Shown here one piece after another: positions 1 through 9,042 of a stretch of 64,000 nt of DNA. Source of the DNA: Aeromicrobium phoceense (lineage in GTDB: Bacteria; Actinomycetota; Actinomycetes; Propionibacteriales; Nocardioidaceae). A program made the position numbers and the translations under genes. The stretch spans positions 1,798,001-1,862,000 of the forward strand of contig NZ_JACEOG010000001.1 of assembly GCF_013868155.1 (NCBI RefSeq). The letters are read 5' to 3'. The notes below the pieces were generated by a model. It was not told where the DNA came from. It searched no databases and was given only the letters and a program-made list of their open reading frames with translations. The first letter of the stretch is position 1; the number at the start of each line of letters is the position of its first letter.

Positions 1-200
1 ATCGTGTCGCGGACCGCGCGGGCGCGGCCCGTCAGCACGACGAACGCGACGAGAGCCACCGCGGCGATGAGCATCCGCCAGGCGCTGACGGTCATGGCGC
101 CGACGCCGTCGCGCTCGTGCAGCACCGTCACGACCAGGCCGCCGGTTCCCCACAGCACGCCCGCCGCGCACACCTGCAACAGCCCGACGCGCGCGTTCAC
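1..200 (-). CDS. DMT/EamA-family transporter, 5' part only
   Basis: The N-terminal 66 codons of a gene that runs off the left edge. Reading the minus strand from GTG at 200, the protein opens with a hydrophobic segment containing LLQVCAAGVLWGTGGLVV, followed by a loop and a second segment (WRMLIAAVALVAFVVL). This spacing and the early AxxWGxxG pattern are typical of the first two helices of EamA (drug/metabolite transporter) proteins. An in-frame TAA lies four codons upstream of the GTG, so this is the only plausible start. Substrate cannot be told. The gene is transcribed away from the repeat cluster at 229-499. Confidence 0.75.
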   Translation of the reverse strand, partial: MNARVGLLQVCAAGVLWGTGGLVVTVLHERDGVGAMTVSAWRMLIAAVALVAFVVLTGRARAVRDT

Positions 201-228
201 CCGCTCAGGTTAGGGGCAGCGGCGTGAT

Positions 229-499
229 GGTCTCGATACACCCTCTCGTTCCTCGAGGGCACTCGACCACCGGGCTGGCAACCCGGTGATCGAGTAGCAC
301 GCGAGCGCAGCGAGCGGCGTATCGAGATCACGCAGCGCGGACCCGGTGATCGAGAGGCGGGCGGCCCCGGTGATCGAGAGGCGGGCGCCCCCGGTGATCG
401 AGTAGCACGCGAGCGCAGCGAGCGGCGTATCGAGATCACCCCGCACGGATCCGGTGATCGAGTAGCACGCGAGCGCAGCGAGCGGCGTATCGAGATCAC
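229..499. repeat. Cluster of actinobacterial intergenic palindromic repeats, locus 1
   Basis: A gene-free stretch of about 310 bases between two minus-strand genes. It holds one copy of a GGTCTCGATAC...CTCGACCACC unit (229-271), three near-identical copies of a unit that begins GTGATCGAGTAGCACGC, passes through GAGCGCAGCGAGCGGCG and ends TATCGAGATCAC (about 283-331, 391-439, 451-499), and two short partial copies (341-358, 367-384). The outer ends of each unit (GTGATC/GATCAC) and the core (GCTCGC/GCGAGC) are inverted repeats, so each can form a hairpin. The same family recurs at 25686, 30848, 38627 and 59168. No coding signal was seen. Confidence 0.9.
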
Positions 500-514
500 G
501 CCCCCCAGCGCCGC

Positions 515-1120
515 CTAGGCCCGCTCCCGCTCCGCACCGATCGTGGTGTCGGGACCGTGGCCCGTGTGCACCACCGTCTCCGGCGGCAGCGTGAACAGCC
601 GCTCCGCGATGGAGGAGCGGATCACGTCGGCGTCGCTGTAGGAGCGACCCGTCGCGCCGGGTCCACCGTTGAACAGGGTGTCGCCGGTGAAGACGCAGCC
701 CAGCTCCTCGGAGACCAGGCACGTCGCGCCCGGCGCGTGCCCGGGCGTGTGGATCGCGGTGAGCGTGGTGCCGCCCACGGTGAACTCGGTGCCGTCGACG
801 AGGTCGCGGTCCCAGGACTCACCGGGGTGCGTCAGCTCCCACAGCGGTCGGTCCTCGGGGTTCAGCCAGATCGGCGCGCCGGTGCGCTCGCGCAACTCGG
901 GCGCGATGCGGCAGTGGTCGTCGTGCGCGTGCGTCAGCACGATCGCGAGGACCTTCCGCCGCCCGATGAGGTGCAGGATCGCCGCGACGTCGTGCGGGGC
1001 GTCGATCACGAGGCACTCGGTGTCGTCGCCGACGATCCACACGTTGTTGTCGACGTCGTGGGTCTCGCCGTCGAGGCTGAACGTGCCCGAGACGACTCCG
1101 TAGTCGATGCGCGCGGCCAT
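515..1120 (-). CDS. MBL-fold metallo-hydrolase, partner of mscR
   Basis: Predicted 201-residue metallo-beta-lactamase-fold hydrolase. The metal-binding signature THAHDDHC is near residue 81, with further ligand candidates in HTPGHAPG, FTGDTLF and HTGHGPDT, in the order expected for glyoxalase II-like enzymes. The ATG at 1120 overlaps the stop of the upstream dehydrogenase by one base (TGATG), so the two are translationally coupled. In mycobacteria the mycothiol-dependent formaldehyde dehydrogenase is likewise followed by an MBL protein, which suggests thioester or thiol-conjugate hydrolysis in the same detoxification route (inference). Expected to be cytosolic; no signal peptide. Confidence 0.88.
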   Translation of the reverse strand: MAARIDYGVVSGTFSLDGETHDVDNNVWIVGDDTECLVIDAPHDVAAILHLIGRRKVLAIVLTHAHDDHCRIAPELRERTGAPIWLNPEDRPLWELTHPGESWDRDLVDGTEFTVGGTTLTAIHTPGHAPGATCLVSEELGCVFTGDTLFNGGPGATGRSYSDADVIRSSIAERLFTLPPETVVHTGHGPDTTIGAERERA

Positions 1121-2220
1121 CAGAGGACCACCACCGAGCGCAGCACGTCGCCGTGATGCATCTTCTCGAACGCCGCCTCCACGTCCTCGATGCCGATCTC
1201 CTCGGTGACGAACGCGTCGAGGTCGAGGCGACCCTGGCGGTAGAGGTCGATCAGCATGGGGAAGTCGCGGCTGGGCAGGCAGTCGCCGTACCAGCTCGAC
1301 TTGAGTGCGCCGCCGCGTCCGAAGACGTCGATCAGGGGCAGCTCGGGCACCTCCATGTCCGGCGTCGGGACCCCGACGAGGACCACGGTGCCCGCGAGGT
1401 CGCGGGCGTAGAACGCCTGCTTCCACGTCTCGGGGCGGCCCACCGCCTCGATCACCACGTCGGCGCCCTCGGCGCCCTCGTAGGTCTCGGCGCAGATGCG
1501 CTTGATCTCCTCGACCGGGTCGGTCTGCGACGAGTCGACCGTGTGGGTCGCTCCCATCTTCCGCGCCGCCTCGAGCTTCGCGGGATCGATGTCGACGGCG
1601 ATGATCGGGCTGGCTCCGGCCAGTGCGGCACCCGCCACCGCGGCGACGCCCACGCCGCCGCAGCCGATGACGGCGGCGGACCGGCCGCGCGTCAGGGCTC
1701 CGGTGTTGATCGCCGCACCGATGCCGGCCATCACGCCGCAGCCCAGCAGGCCGGCCGCCGCGGGACGTGCGTCGGGATCGACCTTGGTGCACTGCCCCGC
1801 CGCGACGAGCGTCTTCTCGATGAACGCGCCGATGCCCAGGGCGGGGGAGAGCTCGGTGCCGTCCTCGAGCGTCATCTTCTGCTTGGCGTTGTGGGTGGCG
1901 AAGCAGTACTGCAGGTCGCCGCGCTTGCAGGCGCGACACTCGCCGCACACGGCGCGCCAGTTGAGGACGACGAAGTCGCCCGGCGCGACCTCGGTGACGC
2001 CGTCGCCGACGGCCTCGACGATGCCCGCCGCCTCGTGGCCGAGCAGGAACGGGAACTCGTCGTTGATGCCGCCCTGGCGGTAGTGCAGGTCGGTGTGGCA
2101 GACGCCGCAGGCCTGGATCGTCACCACCGCCTCGCCCGGGCCGGGATCGGGAACGTTGATGGTGACCAGTTCGACCGGTGCGTCCTTCGCTCGAGCGATG
2201 ACGCCCTTGACCTGCTGCAC
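1120..2220 (-). CDS. mscR: S-(hydroxymethyl)mycothiol dehydrogenase / nitrosomycothiol reductase
   Basis: A 366-residue zinc-dependent class III-type alcohol dehydrogenase. Visible features are the catalytic-zinc region [11 protein letters not shown] with GHEAAG, the four-cysteine structural zinc lobe ([15 protein letters not shown]) and a Rossmann motif [13 protein letters not shown] near residue 200. The overall sequence matches the mycothiol-dependent formaldehyde dehydrogenase family of Actinobacteria, which oxidises S-hydroxymethylmycothiol and reduces S-nitrosomycothiol. The GTG start at 2220 is chosen because AAGGAG lies seven bases upstream and the family begins at MxQxVKGV. It forms an operon with the downstream MBL hydrolase and is divergent from the HNH gene. 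Confidence 0.9.
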   Translation of the reverse strand: MQQVKGVIARAKDAPVELVTINVPDPGPGEAVVTIQACGVCHTDLHYRQGGINDEFPFLLGHEAAGIVEAVGDGVTEVAPGDFVVLNWRAVCGECRACKRGDLQYCFATHNAKQKMTLEDGTELSPALGIGAFIEKTLVAAGQCTKVDPDARPAAAGLLGCGVMAGIGAAINTGALTRGRSAAVIGCGGVGVAAVAGAALAGASPIIAVDIDPAKLEAARKMGATHTVDSSQTDPVEEIKRICAETYEGAEGADVVIEAVGRPETWKQAFYARDLAGTVVLVGVPTPDMEVPELPLIDVFGRGGALKSSWYGDCLPSRDFPMLIDLYRQGRLDLDAFVTEEIGIEDVEAAFEKMHHGDVLRSVVVL

Positions 2221-2352
2221 GGCTGTCTCCTTGCTTCGGGGGTTCTCCTGCGAGCCTGCCAGAGTGCTCACGGGGACGCGAGAGGTCGGCCTGCCCGTGT
2301 GGGCCATAAGCATCATCGTCAACCTGAAATGGCGGTGGAAAATCGAAGAAAA

Positions 2353-2374
2353 TCGAACGGATGTGCGGTACGAT
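2353..2374 (+). promoter_or_regulatory. Candidate SOS box and -10 of the DUF222-HNH gene
   Basis: TCGAAC-GGAT-GTGCGG (2353-2368) matches the actinobacterial LexA consensus TCGAAC-N4-GTTCGA at 10 of 12 positions, with a perfect left half. It is followed directly by TACGAT (2369-2374), a good -10 hexamer six bases before the ATG at 2381, consistent with a leaderless transcript. LexA bound here would cover the promoter. Some mycobacterial 13E12-family genes are known to be SOS-controlled, which supports the reading, but the right half-site is degenerate. Confidence 0.45.
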
Positions 2375-2380
2375 TCAGGC

Positions 2381-3538
2381 ATGTCTTCGGGGGATGACGG
2401 CGTCAGCGCGGCCATGGGCCACTGCGGGTCCGTCCTGCGGTCGGTGACCTCGTCGGTGCACGACGAGGCACGAGCGCTGGCGGCACTGCGCGACGCGGCC
2501 GAGGCCGCCCTGGCCGAGCGGCTCGAGGAGATCGAGCGGACGAAGGCGTACGTCGCGGAGGACGCGTCCAGCGCGGCCACCTGGGCACGGCGCGAGCTGC
2601 GCCTGGATGCGCGGCGCACGCGCCAACTGATCCGCGCGGCCGCCACCATGCGTGAGCTGCCGCTCGTCGGTGAGTCGGCCCGTGCGGGCCGCATCTCGGC
2701 CGACCACGTCGCGCGGTTCTCGTTCGCCCTCGCCCACGTCGACGAGGTGGAGGTTCGCCGAATCGAGGCCCATCTCGTGGCCGTGTCCGAGGCGCACCCG
2801 CCGTCCCGGGTGAAGTCGCTCGTCGACCGGCTCCGTTCGATCGTCCACGCCGAGGAGCTCGACGACGCGTGGATCGCCGGTGCCGACAAGGCACACCTCA
2901 GCCTCAACGCGCTCCCCGACGGGTGGCACGTCACCGGCTTCCTGCCGATCGACGTCGGTGCGAAGCTGAAGGCGGTCCTCGACGCCGTCTCGACCCCGCG
3001 CGAGGGAGGCGACCGCCGCTCGGCGTCCGAGCGTCGCATCGACGGGCTCGACCACCTGCTCACCCGCGTCCTGGCCGAGGGCCTGCCCACCGACGGCACG
3101 GTCCGGCCGCAGATCCACGTGCTCGTCGACGCCGGCACCCTCCAGCGGGCGCTCGCGCCCGGCGCGCGCGGTGCCTTCGAGCCAGACCAGCCGGCGGTCC
3201 TCGAGGGCTTCGGCCACATCGGCGCCAACCTGCTGGCCCACCTGACGTGCGGTGCCGACCTCATTCCGGTCCTGGTCGATCGGATCGGACCGAACCGGTC
3301 GGTGCTCGACGTCGGCCGTCGCCACCGCGATGCCACGCCGAAGCAGCGTCATGCGGTCTGGATCCAGCAGGACGGACGTTGCGCCACCGAGCACTGCCGG
3401 AACACGGTCGACCACGTGCACCACCGACGGCGGTGGTCGGACGGAGGCCCCACCGACCTCGCCAACCTCGTCGGACTCTGCTCCGCGTGCCACCGCCACG
3501 AACATCGCCACGACGTCGCCCTCGCCCGAGCCGGGTGA
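2381..3538 (+). CDS. DUF222 / HNH endonuclease signature protein (13E12 family)
   Basis: A 385-residue protein of the 13E12/REP family. The N-terminal two thirds form the helical DUF222 domain ([31 protein letters not shown] and related segments). The C-terminal 60 residues carry an HNH nuclease signature: [13 protein letters not shown], then [19 protein letters not shown], then CSACHRHEH, with the expected Cys and His pairs. The family is abundant in actinobacteria and its role is not settled; nuclease activity is inferred from the motif. Start chosen for the leaderless -10 at 2369-2374. An in-frame ATG at 2414 is an alternative. It stands alone between mscR and alkA. Confidence 0.85.
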   Translation: MSSGDDGVSAAMGHCGSVLRSVTSSVHDEARALAALRDAAEAALAERLEEIERTKAYVAEDASSAATWARRELRLDARRTRQLIRAAATMRELPLVGESARAGRISADHVARFSFALAHVDEVEVRRIEAHLVAVSEAHPPSRVKSLVDRLRSIVHAEELDDAWIAGADKAHLSLNALPDGWHVTGFLPIDVGAKLKAVLDAVSTPREGGDRRSASERRIDGLDHLLTRVLAEGLPTDGTVRPQIHVLVDAGTLQRALAPGARGAFEPDQPAVLEGFGHIGANLLAHLTCGADLIPVLVDRIGPNRSVLDVGRRHRDATPKQRHAVWIQQDGRCATEHCRNTVDHVHHRRRWSDGGPTDLANLVGLCSACHRHEHRHDVALARAG

Positions 3539-3602
3539 GAGGGCTGACGGTCGTGTCCGATTTCCGCGAGAACTGGTCAGGCCCGTAGGTCAGGATGGAG
3601 TC

Positions 3603-5027
3603 ATGGACCCGAACGACTGCTACCGCGCCGTGAGTGCGCGTGACGCGCGGTTCGACGGCGTCTTCTACACAGCGGTCCGCACCACGGGGATCTACTGCCG
3701 GCCCTCGTGCCCGGCGATGACCCCGCGTCAGGCGAACGTCACCTTCTACCCCTCGGCCGCGGCGGCGGAGCGATCCGGCTACCGCGCCTGCCGCCGCTGC
3801 CGGCCCGACAGCACGCCCGGCTCGCCCGAGTGGAACGCCCGGGCTGACGTGGTCGCCCGCGCCGTACGCCTGATCGGCGACGGCGTGGTCGAGCGTGAGG
3901 GAGTGAGCGGACTCGCCGGCCGGCTCGGCTACAGCGAGCGCCAGGTGAACCGGCTCGTCACCACCGAGCTCGGTGCCGGGCCCCAGGCCATCGCGCGCAG
4001 CAACCGGGCACGCACGGCACGCATCCTGCTCGAGACCACCACGATGCGGGCGGCCGACGTCGCCTTCGCGGCGGGCTACGGGTCGGTGCGCCAGTTCAAC
4101 GACTCCATCCGCGAGTCGTTCGACCTCACGCCGCGCGAGGTGAGGTCGCGCTCGCGCCGGGCGGCGCACCCGGGTGCCGGACGGCTCCGGCTGGAGCTCG
4201 CCCTGCGGCCGCCGTTCCACGCCGACGCGCTGCTCGACTGGTTCACCCCGCGAGCGATCGAGGGCGTCGAGGCCGTCGACGGTCGCACCTACGCGCGCGT
4301 GCTGAACCTGCCCCACGGCGTCGGCGCGGTCGAGCTGACGCTCGGCGACGACAGCGTCTCGGTCGAGCTCGAGCTCACCGACCTGCGCGACCTGGCGCCG
4401 GCGGTGCAGCGGTGCCGCCGGCTGCTCGACCTCGACGCCGACCCCGTCGCGATCGACGAGGCCCTCGCGGCCGATCCGCTGCTCGCCGGCCTCGTCCGCG
4501 AGGCGCCCGGCATGCGGCTGCCCGGCCAGGTCGACGGCTTCGAGATGGTGATGCGCGCGATCGTGGGCCAGCAGGTGTCGGTGGCGGGAGCCCGCACGAT
4601 CCTGGGCCGGGTCGCGCGGTCGCGCGGCACCGAGGTCGACCTCGAGCTCGCGCGACGCCACGGCCTCACCCACGCGTTCGCCACGGCCGAGTCGGTGGCC
4701 GAGGCCGCTCCCGAGGAGTTCGCGATGCCGCGCGGCCGGGCCGCCGCCATCCTCGCCGTCGCGCACGCCGTGGCGTCCGGCGAGCTCGACCTGCACCCGG
4801 GCGCCGACCGCGAGGCCGCCCGAGCCCGCCTGCTCGCGATCCGGGGCATCGGTCCCTGGACCGCCGACTACGTCAGGATGCGGGCCCTCGGGGACCCCGA
4901 CGTCCTGCTGGAGACCGACCTCGTGCTGCGCCGCGTCCTCGCGCGCGAGGGACTGGAACGGACGCGAACCGAACGGTGGCGACCCTGGCGGTCGTACGCC
5001 TCACTGCACCTGTGGAGAGTGGCATGA
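3603..5027 (+). CDS. alkA: Ada-AlkA fusion: AraC-type regulator / DNA-3-methyladenine glycosylase II
   Basis: A 474-residue fusion. Residues 1-75 form the Ada N-terminal zinc domain (IYCRPSCPA near 30-38 and [10 protein letters not shown] near 57-66), where the first cysteine accepts methyl groups from phosphotriesters. Residues 80-180 are an AraC-type HTH ([20 protein letters not shown]). The rest is an AlkA glycosylase with the helix-hairpin-helix [15 protein letters not shown] followed by LLETDL, which holds the catalytic aspartate. It removes alkylated purines and probably senses methylation to activate its own transcription. The same architecture is known in mycobacteria. Its stop overlaps the ogt start, so the two are coupled. 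CAGGAT six bases before the ATG may be its -10. Confidence 0.93.
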   Translation: MDPNDCYRAVSARDARFDGVFYTAVRTTGIYCRPSCPAMTPRQANVTFYPSAAAAERSGYRACRRCRPDSTPGSPEWNARADVVARAVRLIGDGVVEREGVSGLAGRLGYSERQVNRLVTTELGAGPQAIARSNRARTARILLETTTMRAADVAFAAGYGSVRQFNDSIRESFDLTPREVRSRSRRAAHPGAGRLRLELALRPPFHADALLDWFTPRAIEGVEAVDGRTYARVLNLPHGVGAVELTLGDDSVSVELELTDLRDLAPAVQRCRRLLDLDADPVAIDEALAADPLLAGLVREAPGMRLPGQVDGFEMVMRAIVGQQVSVAGARTILGRVARSRGTEVDLELARRHGLTHAFATAESVAEAAPEEFAMPRGRAAAILAVAHAVASGELDLHPGADREAARARLLAIRGIGPWTADYVRMRALGDPDVLLETDLVLRRVLAREGLERTRTERWRPWRSYASLHLWRVA

Positions 5028-5485
5028 AGACACGCTGGATGGACACGCCCATCGGGGGCCTGCGGCTGCACGTCGACGCCGGACTGCTCACGGCGATCGA
5101 CTTCGGGGCCGAGGCCCGGGGAGAGCGCGTCGAGGACCCGCTGCTCGACCAGGTCGAACGCCAGCTGGGGGAGTACTTCGCCGGCGAGCGCCACGACTTC
5201 GACCTGCCCGTGGCCGCCGACGGCACGGAGTTCCAGAAGAAAGTGTGGGCGTACCTGCGCACCATCCCCTACGGCGAGACGGTCACGTACGGGCAGATCG
5301 CGACCGACCTCGGCTACGAGCTCGGAATCTCCCGGGCCGTGGGCGCGGCCAACGGCGCCAACCCGATCCCCATCGTGGTCCCGTGCCATCGCGTCATCGG
5401 GTCGAACGGGAAGCTCACCGGCTACGCCGGCGGCCTCGACCGCAAGACGACCCTGCTCGAGCTGGAGCGTCCCGGGCTGTTCTGA
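5024..5485 (+). CDS. ogt: Methylated-DNA-[protein]-cysteine S-methyltransferase
   Basis: A 153-residue O6-alkylguanine-DNA alkyltransferase. The acceptor-cysteine motif VVPCHRVI, the preceding [14 protein letters not shown] and the wing [11 protein letters not shown] are all present, and the length matches the single-domain Ogt/Mgmt type. It transfers alkyl groups from O6-guanine or O4-thymine irreversibly to its own cysteine. The ATG at 5024 overlaps the TGA of the glycosylase gene (ATGA), which implies coupled translation of two complementary alkylation-repair activities. Confidence 0.95.
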   Translation: MKTRWMDTPIGGLRLHVDAGLLTAIDFGAEARGERVEDPLLDQVERQLGEYFAGERHDFDLPVAADGTEFQKKVWAYLRTIPYGETVTYGQIATDLGYELGISRAVGAANGANPIPIVVPCHRVIGSNGKLTGYAGGLDRKTTLLELERPGLF

Positions 5486-5489
5486 GGCG

Positions 5490-6200
5490 TCAGCGGCGCA
5501 GGTTCTGCGAGAGCCGCTCGGCGGCGGCCACCACGGCGGGCGCATGCATGCGCCCGGGCTGGCGGGTGAGCCGCTCGAGCGGTCCTGACACCGACACGGC
5601 GGCGACGACCTTGCCGCTGGGGGAGCGGACCGGTGCGGAGACCGAGCCCACGCCCGGCTCGCGCTCGCCGACGCTCTGGGCCCAGCCGCGCTTGCGCACG
5701 GCCGACAGCTCGGCGGCGGAGAAGGTGGCCTTCATCAGGCCCTTGTTCATTCGCTCGGGGTCCTCCCACGCGAGCAGCACCTGGGCGGCGGAGCCGCCCG
5801 ACATCGTCAGCTGGCTGCCCACGGGAATCGAGTCGCGCAGGCCGGTGGGCCGATCCGCGGCCGAGACGCACACGCGGTGGTCGCCCTGGCGACGGAAGAG
5901 CTGGGCGGACTCGCCCGTGATGTCGCGCAGGCGGGCCAGCACGGGTCCGGCGGCGGCGAGCAGGCGGTCCTCGCCCGCGGCAGCGGCCAGCTCGGACAGG
6001 CGCGGGCCTAGGATGAAGCGACCCTGCATGTCGCGCGCGACGAGGCGGTGGTGCTCCAGGGCGACCGCGAGGCGGTGGGCCGTGGGTCGCGCCAGGCCGG
6101 TGGCGGTCACCAGGCCGGCCAGCGTCGCCGGCCCCGGCTCCAGCGCCGCCAGCACGAGGGCCGCTTTGTCGAGAACGCCGACTCCGCTAGAGTTGTCCAT
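5490..6200 (-). CDS. ndgR: IclR-family regulator of leucine biosynthesis
   Basis: A 236-residue IclR-family regulator with an N-terminal winged helix ([23 protein letters not shown]) and a C-terminal effector domain. It is divergently transcribed from leuCD with 56 bases between the start codons, the arrangement of NdgR in Streptomyces and LtbR in Corynebacterium, which control leuCD and other amino acid genes. On that basis it is expected to control leuCD and itself. Its ATG at 6200 is preceded by CAGTAT six bases away, which suggests a leaderless mRNA whose -10 lies inside the palindrome at 6206-6219. The stop is only four bases from the ogt stop (convergent). Confidence 0.88.
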   Translation of the reverse strand: MDNSSGVGVLDKAALVLAALEPGPATLAGLVTATGLARPTAHRLAVALEHHRLVARDMQGRFILGPRLSELAAAAGEDRLLAAAGPVLARLRDITGESAQLFRRQGDHRVCVSAADRPTGLRDSIPVGSQLTMSGGSAAQVLLAWEDPERMNKGLMKATFSAAELSAVRKRGWAQSVGEREPGVGSVSAPVRSPSGKVVAAVSVSGPLERLTRQPGRMHAPAVVAAAERLSQNLRR

Positions 6201-6205
6201 GTCTT

Positions 6206-6219
6206 GATACTGCCGTATC
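6206..6219. promoter_or_regulatory. Palindromic operator candidate between ndgR and leuC
   Basis: GATAC-TGCC-GTATC is a perfect 5-base inverted repeat with a 4-base spacer in the short ndgR/leuC divergent region. It overlaps the likely -10 of ndgR and is followed by GTGAGACGCAA on the leuC side. NdgR/LtbR homologues bind this intergenic region, so this is the most likely core of the binding site (inference). Confidence 0.5.
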
Positions 6220-6256
6220 GCATTGTGAGACGCAACCCCCGAAGTTGGAGAGAATC

Positions 6257-7654
6257 ATGGGCAAGACGCTCGCCGAGAAGATCTGGGACGACCACGTCGT
6301 CCGTTCCGCGCCGGGTGAACCGGACCTGCTGTTCATCGACCTGCACCTCCTTCACGAGGTCACCAGTCCGCAGGCGTTCGACGGACTGCGCCTCTCCGGC
6401 CGCCAGGTGCGTCGCGCCGACCTCACCCTCGCGACCGAGGACCACAACATTCCGACCACGGATCTCGACAAGCCGATCGCCGACCCGGTGTCGCGCACGC
6501 AGGTCGAGACGCTGCGTCGCAACGCCAAGGAGTTCGGCGTCCGGCTGCACCCCATGGGCGACATCGAGCAGGGCATCGTCCACGTCGTCGGCCCGCAGCT
6601 GGGCCTGACCCAGCCGGGCATGACGATCGTGTGCGGCGACTCGCACACCTCCACGCACGGCGCGTTCGGCTCGATCGCCTTCGGCATCGGCACCAGCGAG
6701 GTCGAGCACGTCCTGGCCACGCAGTCGCTGTCGCAGGCCAAGCCCAAGATGATGGCCGTCGACGTCGTCGGCGAGCTGCCTCCGGGCTCCACCGCCAAGG
6801 ACCTGATCCTCGCGCTCATCACGCAGGAGTCCACCGGCGGCGGCCAGGGCTACATCGTGGAGTACCGCGGCGAGGCGATCCGCGCCCTCTCGATGGAGGA
6901 GCGCATGACGATCTGCAACATGAGCATCGAGTGGGGCGCCAAGGCCGGCCTCATCGCTCCGGACCAGACCACGTTCGACTACATCGAGGGTCGCCCCCAC
7001 GCGCCGCAGGGTGCCGACTGGGACGCGGCCGTCGCGTACTGGACCAGCCTCGTCACCGACGCCGACGCGCACTTCGACAAGGTCGTCACGATCGACGCCT
7101 CGAAGGTCACCCCGTGGGTCACGTGGGGCACCAACCCCGGCCAGGGCGTGGCCCTGTCCGGCCTGGTCCCGACCCCGTCTGACTTCGAGGACGCCGACGA
7201 GCGCGAGGCCGCCGAGAACGCCCTGCGCTACATGGGCCTCGAGGCCGGCACGCCGATGCGCGACATCACGGTCGACACCGTCTTCGTCGGCTCCTGCACC
7301 AACGGCCGCATCAGCGACCTGCGTCGTGCCGCCGAGCTGATCAAGGGCAGGAAGGTCGCCGACGGCACCCGCATGCTCGTCGTCCCCGGCTCGGTGCGCG
7401 TGCGCCTGCAGGCCGAGGAGGAGGGCCTCGACGTCGTCTTCAAGGAGGCCGGCGCCGAGTGGCGCGGCGCGGGCTGCTCGATGTGCCTGGGCATGAACCC
7501 CGACCAGCTCACGCCGGGCGAGCGCAGCGCCTCCACCTCCAACCGCAACTTCGAGGGCCGTCAGGGCAAGGGTGGCCGCACGCACCTGGTCTCGCCCGAC
7601 GTCGCCGTCGCCACCGCAGTCACCGGCCACCTGGCCTCGCCCGCCGAGCTCTGA
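6257..7654 (+). CDS. leuC: 3-isopropylmalate dehydratase large subunit
   Basis: A 465-residue aconitase-superfamily subunit that isomerises 2-isopropylmalate to 3-isopropylmalate together with LeuD. The [4Fe-4S] ligands are visible in VGSCTNGR and in [10 protein letters not shown], and the substrate-binding [12 protein letters not shown] is intact. The ATG at 6257 is preferred over an in-frame TTG at 6245 because GGAGAG precedes it at Shine-Dalgarno distance and the protein then begins [10 protein letters not shown], as in homologues. The leuD gene starts 11 bases after its stop. Regulation by the divergent NdgR is expected. Confidence 0.97.
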   Translation: MGKTLAEKIWDDHVVRSAPGEPDLLFIDLHLLHEVTSPQAFDGLRLSGRQVRRADLTLATEDHNIPTTDLDKPIADPVSRTQVETLRRNAKEFGVRLHPMGDIEQGIVHVVGPQLGLTQPGMTIVCGDSHTSTHGAFGSIAFGIGTSEVEHVLATQSLSQAKPKMMAVDVVGELPPGSTAKDLILALITQESTGGGQGYIVEYRGEAIRALSMEERMTICNMSIEWGAKAGLIAPDQTTFDYIEGRPHAPQGADWDAAVAYWTSLVTDADAHFDKVVTIDASKVTPWVTWGTNPGQGVALSGLVPTPSDFEDADEREAAENALRYMGLEAGTPMRDITVDTVFVGSCTNGRISDLRRAAELIKGRKVADGTRMLVVPGSVRVRLQAEEEGLDVVFKEAGAEWRGAGCSMCLGMNPDQLTPGERSASTSNRNFEGRQGKGGRTHLVSPDVAVATAVTGHLASPAEL

Positions 7655-7665
7655 GGACGACCACC

Positions 7666-8265
7666 ATGGACAAGTTCATCTCCCACACCGGAGTCGGCGC
7701 CCCGCTGCGCCGCAGCAACGTCGACACCGACCAGATCATCCCCGCGGTCTACCTCAAGCGCGTCACCCGCACGGGCTTCGAGGACGGCCTGTTCGCCGCG
7801 TGGCGCAGCGACCCGGAGTTCGTCCTGAACCAGCCGGCGTACGAGAACGCCACCGTGCTCGTGGCCGGCCCGGACTTCGGCACCGGCTCGTCGCGTGAGC
7901 ACGCCGTCTGGGCGCTGCAGAACTACGGCTTCAAGGTCATCATCAGCCCGCGCTTCGGCGACATCTTCCGGGGCAACTCGGGCAAGGCGGGGCTGCTCGC
8001 GGCCCAGGTCGACGAGAAGGTCGTCGCCGCCCTGTGGGCGTACCTCGAGGCCAACCCGGGCGCCGAGATCTCGGTCGACCTGGAGTCCCGCACGGTCTCG
8101 GCCGGCGAGGGCGTCGACCGCATCGAGGACTCGTTCACGATCGACGACTACACCCGCTGGCGCCTGCTCGAGGGCCTCGACGACATCGGCATCACGCTGG
8201 GTCACGCCGATGACATCTCGGCCTACGAGTCCCGCCGTCCGAGCTTCAAGCCCGCGACCCTCTGA
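7666..8265 (+). CDS. leuD: 3-isopropylmalate dehydratase small subunit
   Basis: A 199-residue small subunit of isopropylmalate isomerase, full length for the family. It opens with [22 protein letters not shown] and contains the mobile-loop motif [15 protein letters not shown]. The start is set by a weak GAGG about ten bases upstream. It is cotranscribed with leuC and pairs with it to complete the active site. Confidence 0.97.
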   Translation: MDKFISHTGVGAPLRRSNVDTDQIIPAVYLKRVTRTGFEDGLFAAWRSDPEFVLNQPAYENATVLVAGPDFGTGSSREHAVWALQNYGFKVIISPRFGDIFRGNSGKAGLLAAQVDEKVVAALWAYLEANPGAEISVDLESRTVSAGEGVDRIEDSFTIDDYTRWRLLEGLDDIGITLGHADDISAYESRRPSFKPATL

Positions 8266-8307
8266 CGCCTGCCCGGCGCGGCCTCCCTGGCGTACTAGGG
8301 TCATCCC

Positions 8308-9042
8308 ATGTCCCGCACCCGCCCGTTGCCCACCGTGCTCCGGGTCGTCGTGTGGGTGCTTCGCCCGCTGTTCATGGTGGTCACGAAGCGCGACTGGCGC
8401 GGTGACGAGCACCTGCCCACCTCGGGCGGGTTCGTGCTGGCACCCAACCACCTGTCGTACCTCGACCCGTTCCTCTTCGGGCACTGGCTCGTCGACCACG
8501 ACATCCCGCCGCGCTTCCTGGTCAAGGACCCGCTGTTCGCCGTGCCGGTGATCGGCCGGCTGCTGCGCAAGGCCGAGCAGATCCCGGTCTACCGGGGCAC
8601 CGGCGCGGCCGCCGACTCGCTGCGCGCCGCGATCGACGCGGTGGAGTCCGGCTCGATCATCGCCATCTACCCCGAGGGCACGATGACGCGCGATCCTGCC
8701 GCCTGGCCGATGTCGGGTCGCGACGGCGCCGTCCGCACGGCGCACGCCGCCGGGGTGCCCCTCGTGCCGGTGGCGCAGTGGGGCCCGCAGGACATCATGT
8801 GGCCCTACCGCCGCGAGTTCCGGCCCTTCCCGCGCAAGACGATCCACGTGCGGGTGGGCGCTCCGATCGACCTCTCCGGCCTGGGGGAGAGTCCCACGCA
8901 GGACCAGATCCACGCGGCCACCGAGCGCCTCATGGACGCGATCACCGCGCTGCAGGCGCAGATCCGCGGCGAGTCGCCCACGACTCCGCGGATCGACGTG
9001 CGCACGCTCAAGAAGCCCAAGACCCGATACGAGGAGAGCTGA
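8308..9042 (+). CDS. plsC: 1-acyl-sn-glycerol-3-phosphate acyltransferase
   Basis: A 244-residue lysophosphatidic acid acyltransferase-type protein. The acyltransferase block I NHLSYLD (H-x4-D), block II around IPVYRG and block III YPEGTMTRD are all present, and an N-terminal hydrophobic segment (VLRVVVWVLRPLFMVV) suggests membrane attachment. It acylates lysophosphatidate in phospholipid synthesis, which fits its coupling to gpsA, the gene that makes glycerol-3-phosphate: the stop TGA overlaps the gpsA ATG. TAGGGT at 8296-8301, six bases before the ATG, is a likely -10 for a leaderless start. Confidence 0.92.
   Translation: MSRTRPLPTVLRVVVWVLRPLFMVVTKRDWRGDEHLPTSGGFVLAPNHLSYLDPFLFGHWLVDHDIPPRFLVKDPLFAVPVIGRLLRKAEQIPVYRGTGAAADSLRAAIDAVESGSIIAIYPEGTMTRDPAAWPMSGRDGAVRTAHAAGVPLVPVAQWGPQDIMWPYRREFRPFPRKTIHVRVGAPIDLSGLGESPTQDQIHAATERLMDAITALQAQIRGESPTTPRIDVRTLKKPKTRYEES

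Noticed and set aside
197-499. Open frame with repeated [11 protein letters not shown] peptides
   Set aside because: It is simply the translated intergenic repeat cluster, not a repeat protein.
2220-3336. Upstream extension of mscR to a 738-residue protein
   Set aside because: The extension is antisense to the HNH gene; the GTG at 2220 has an AAGGAG site and the family starts there.
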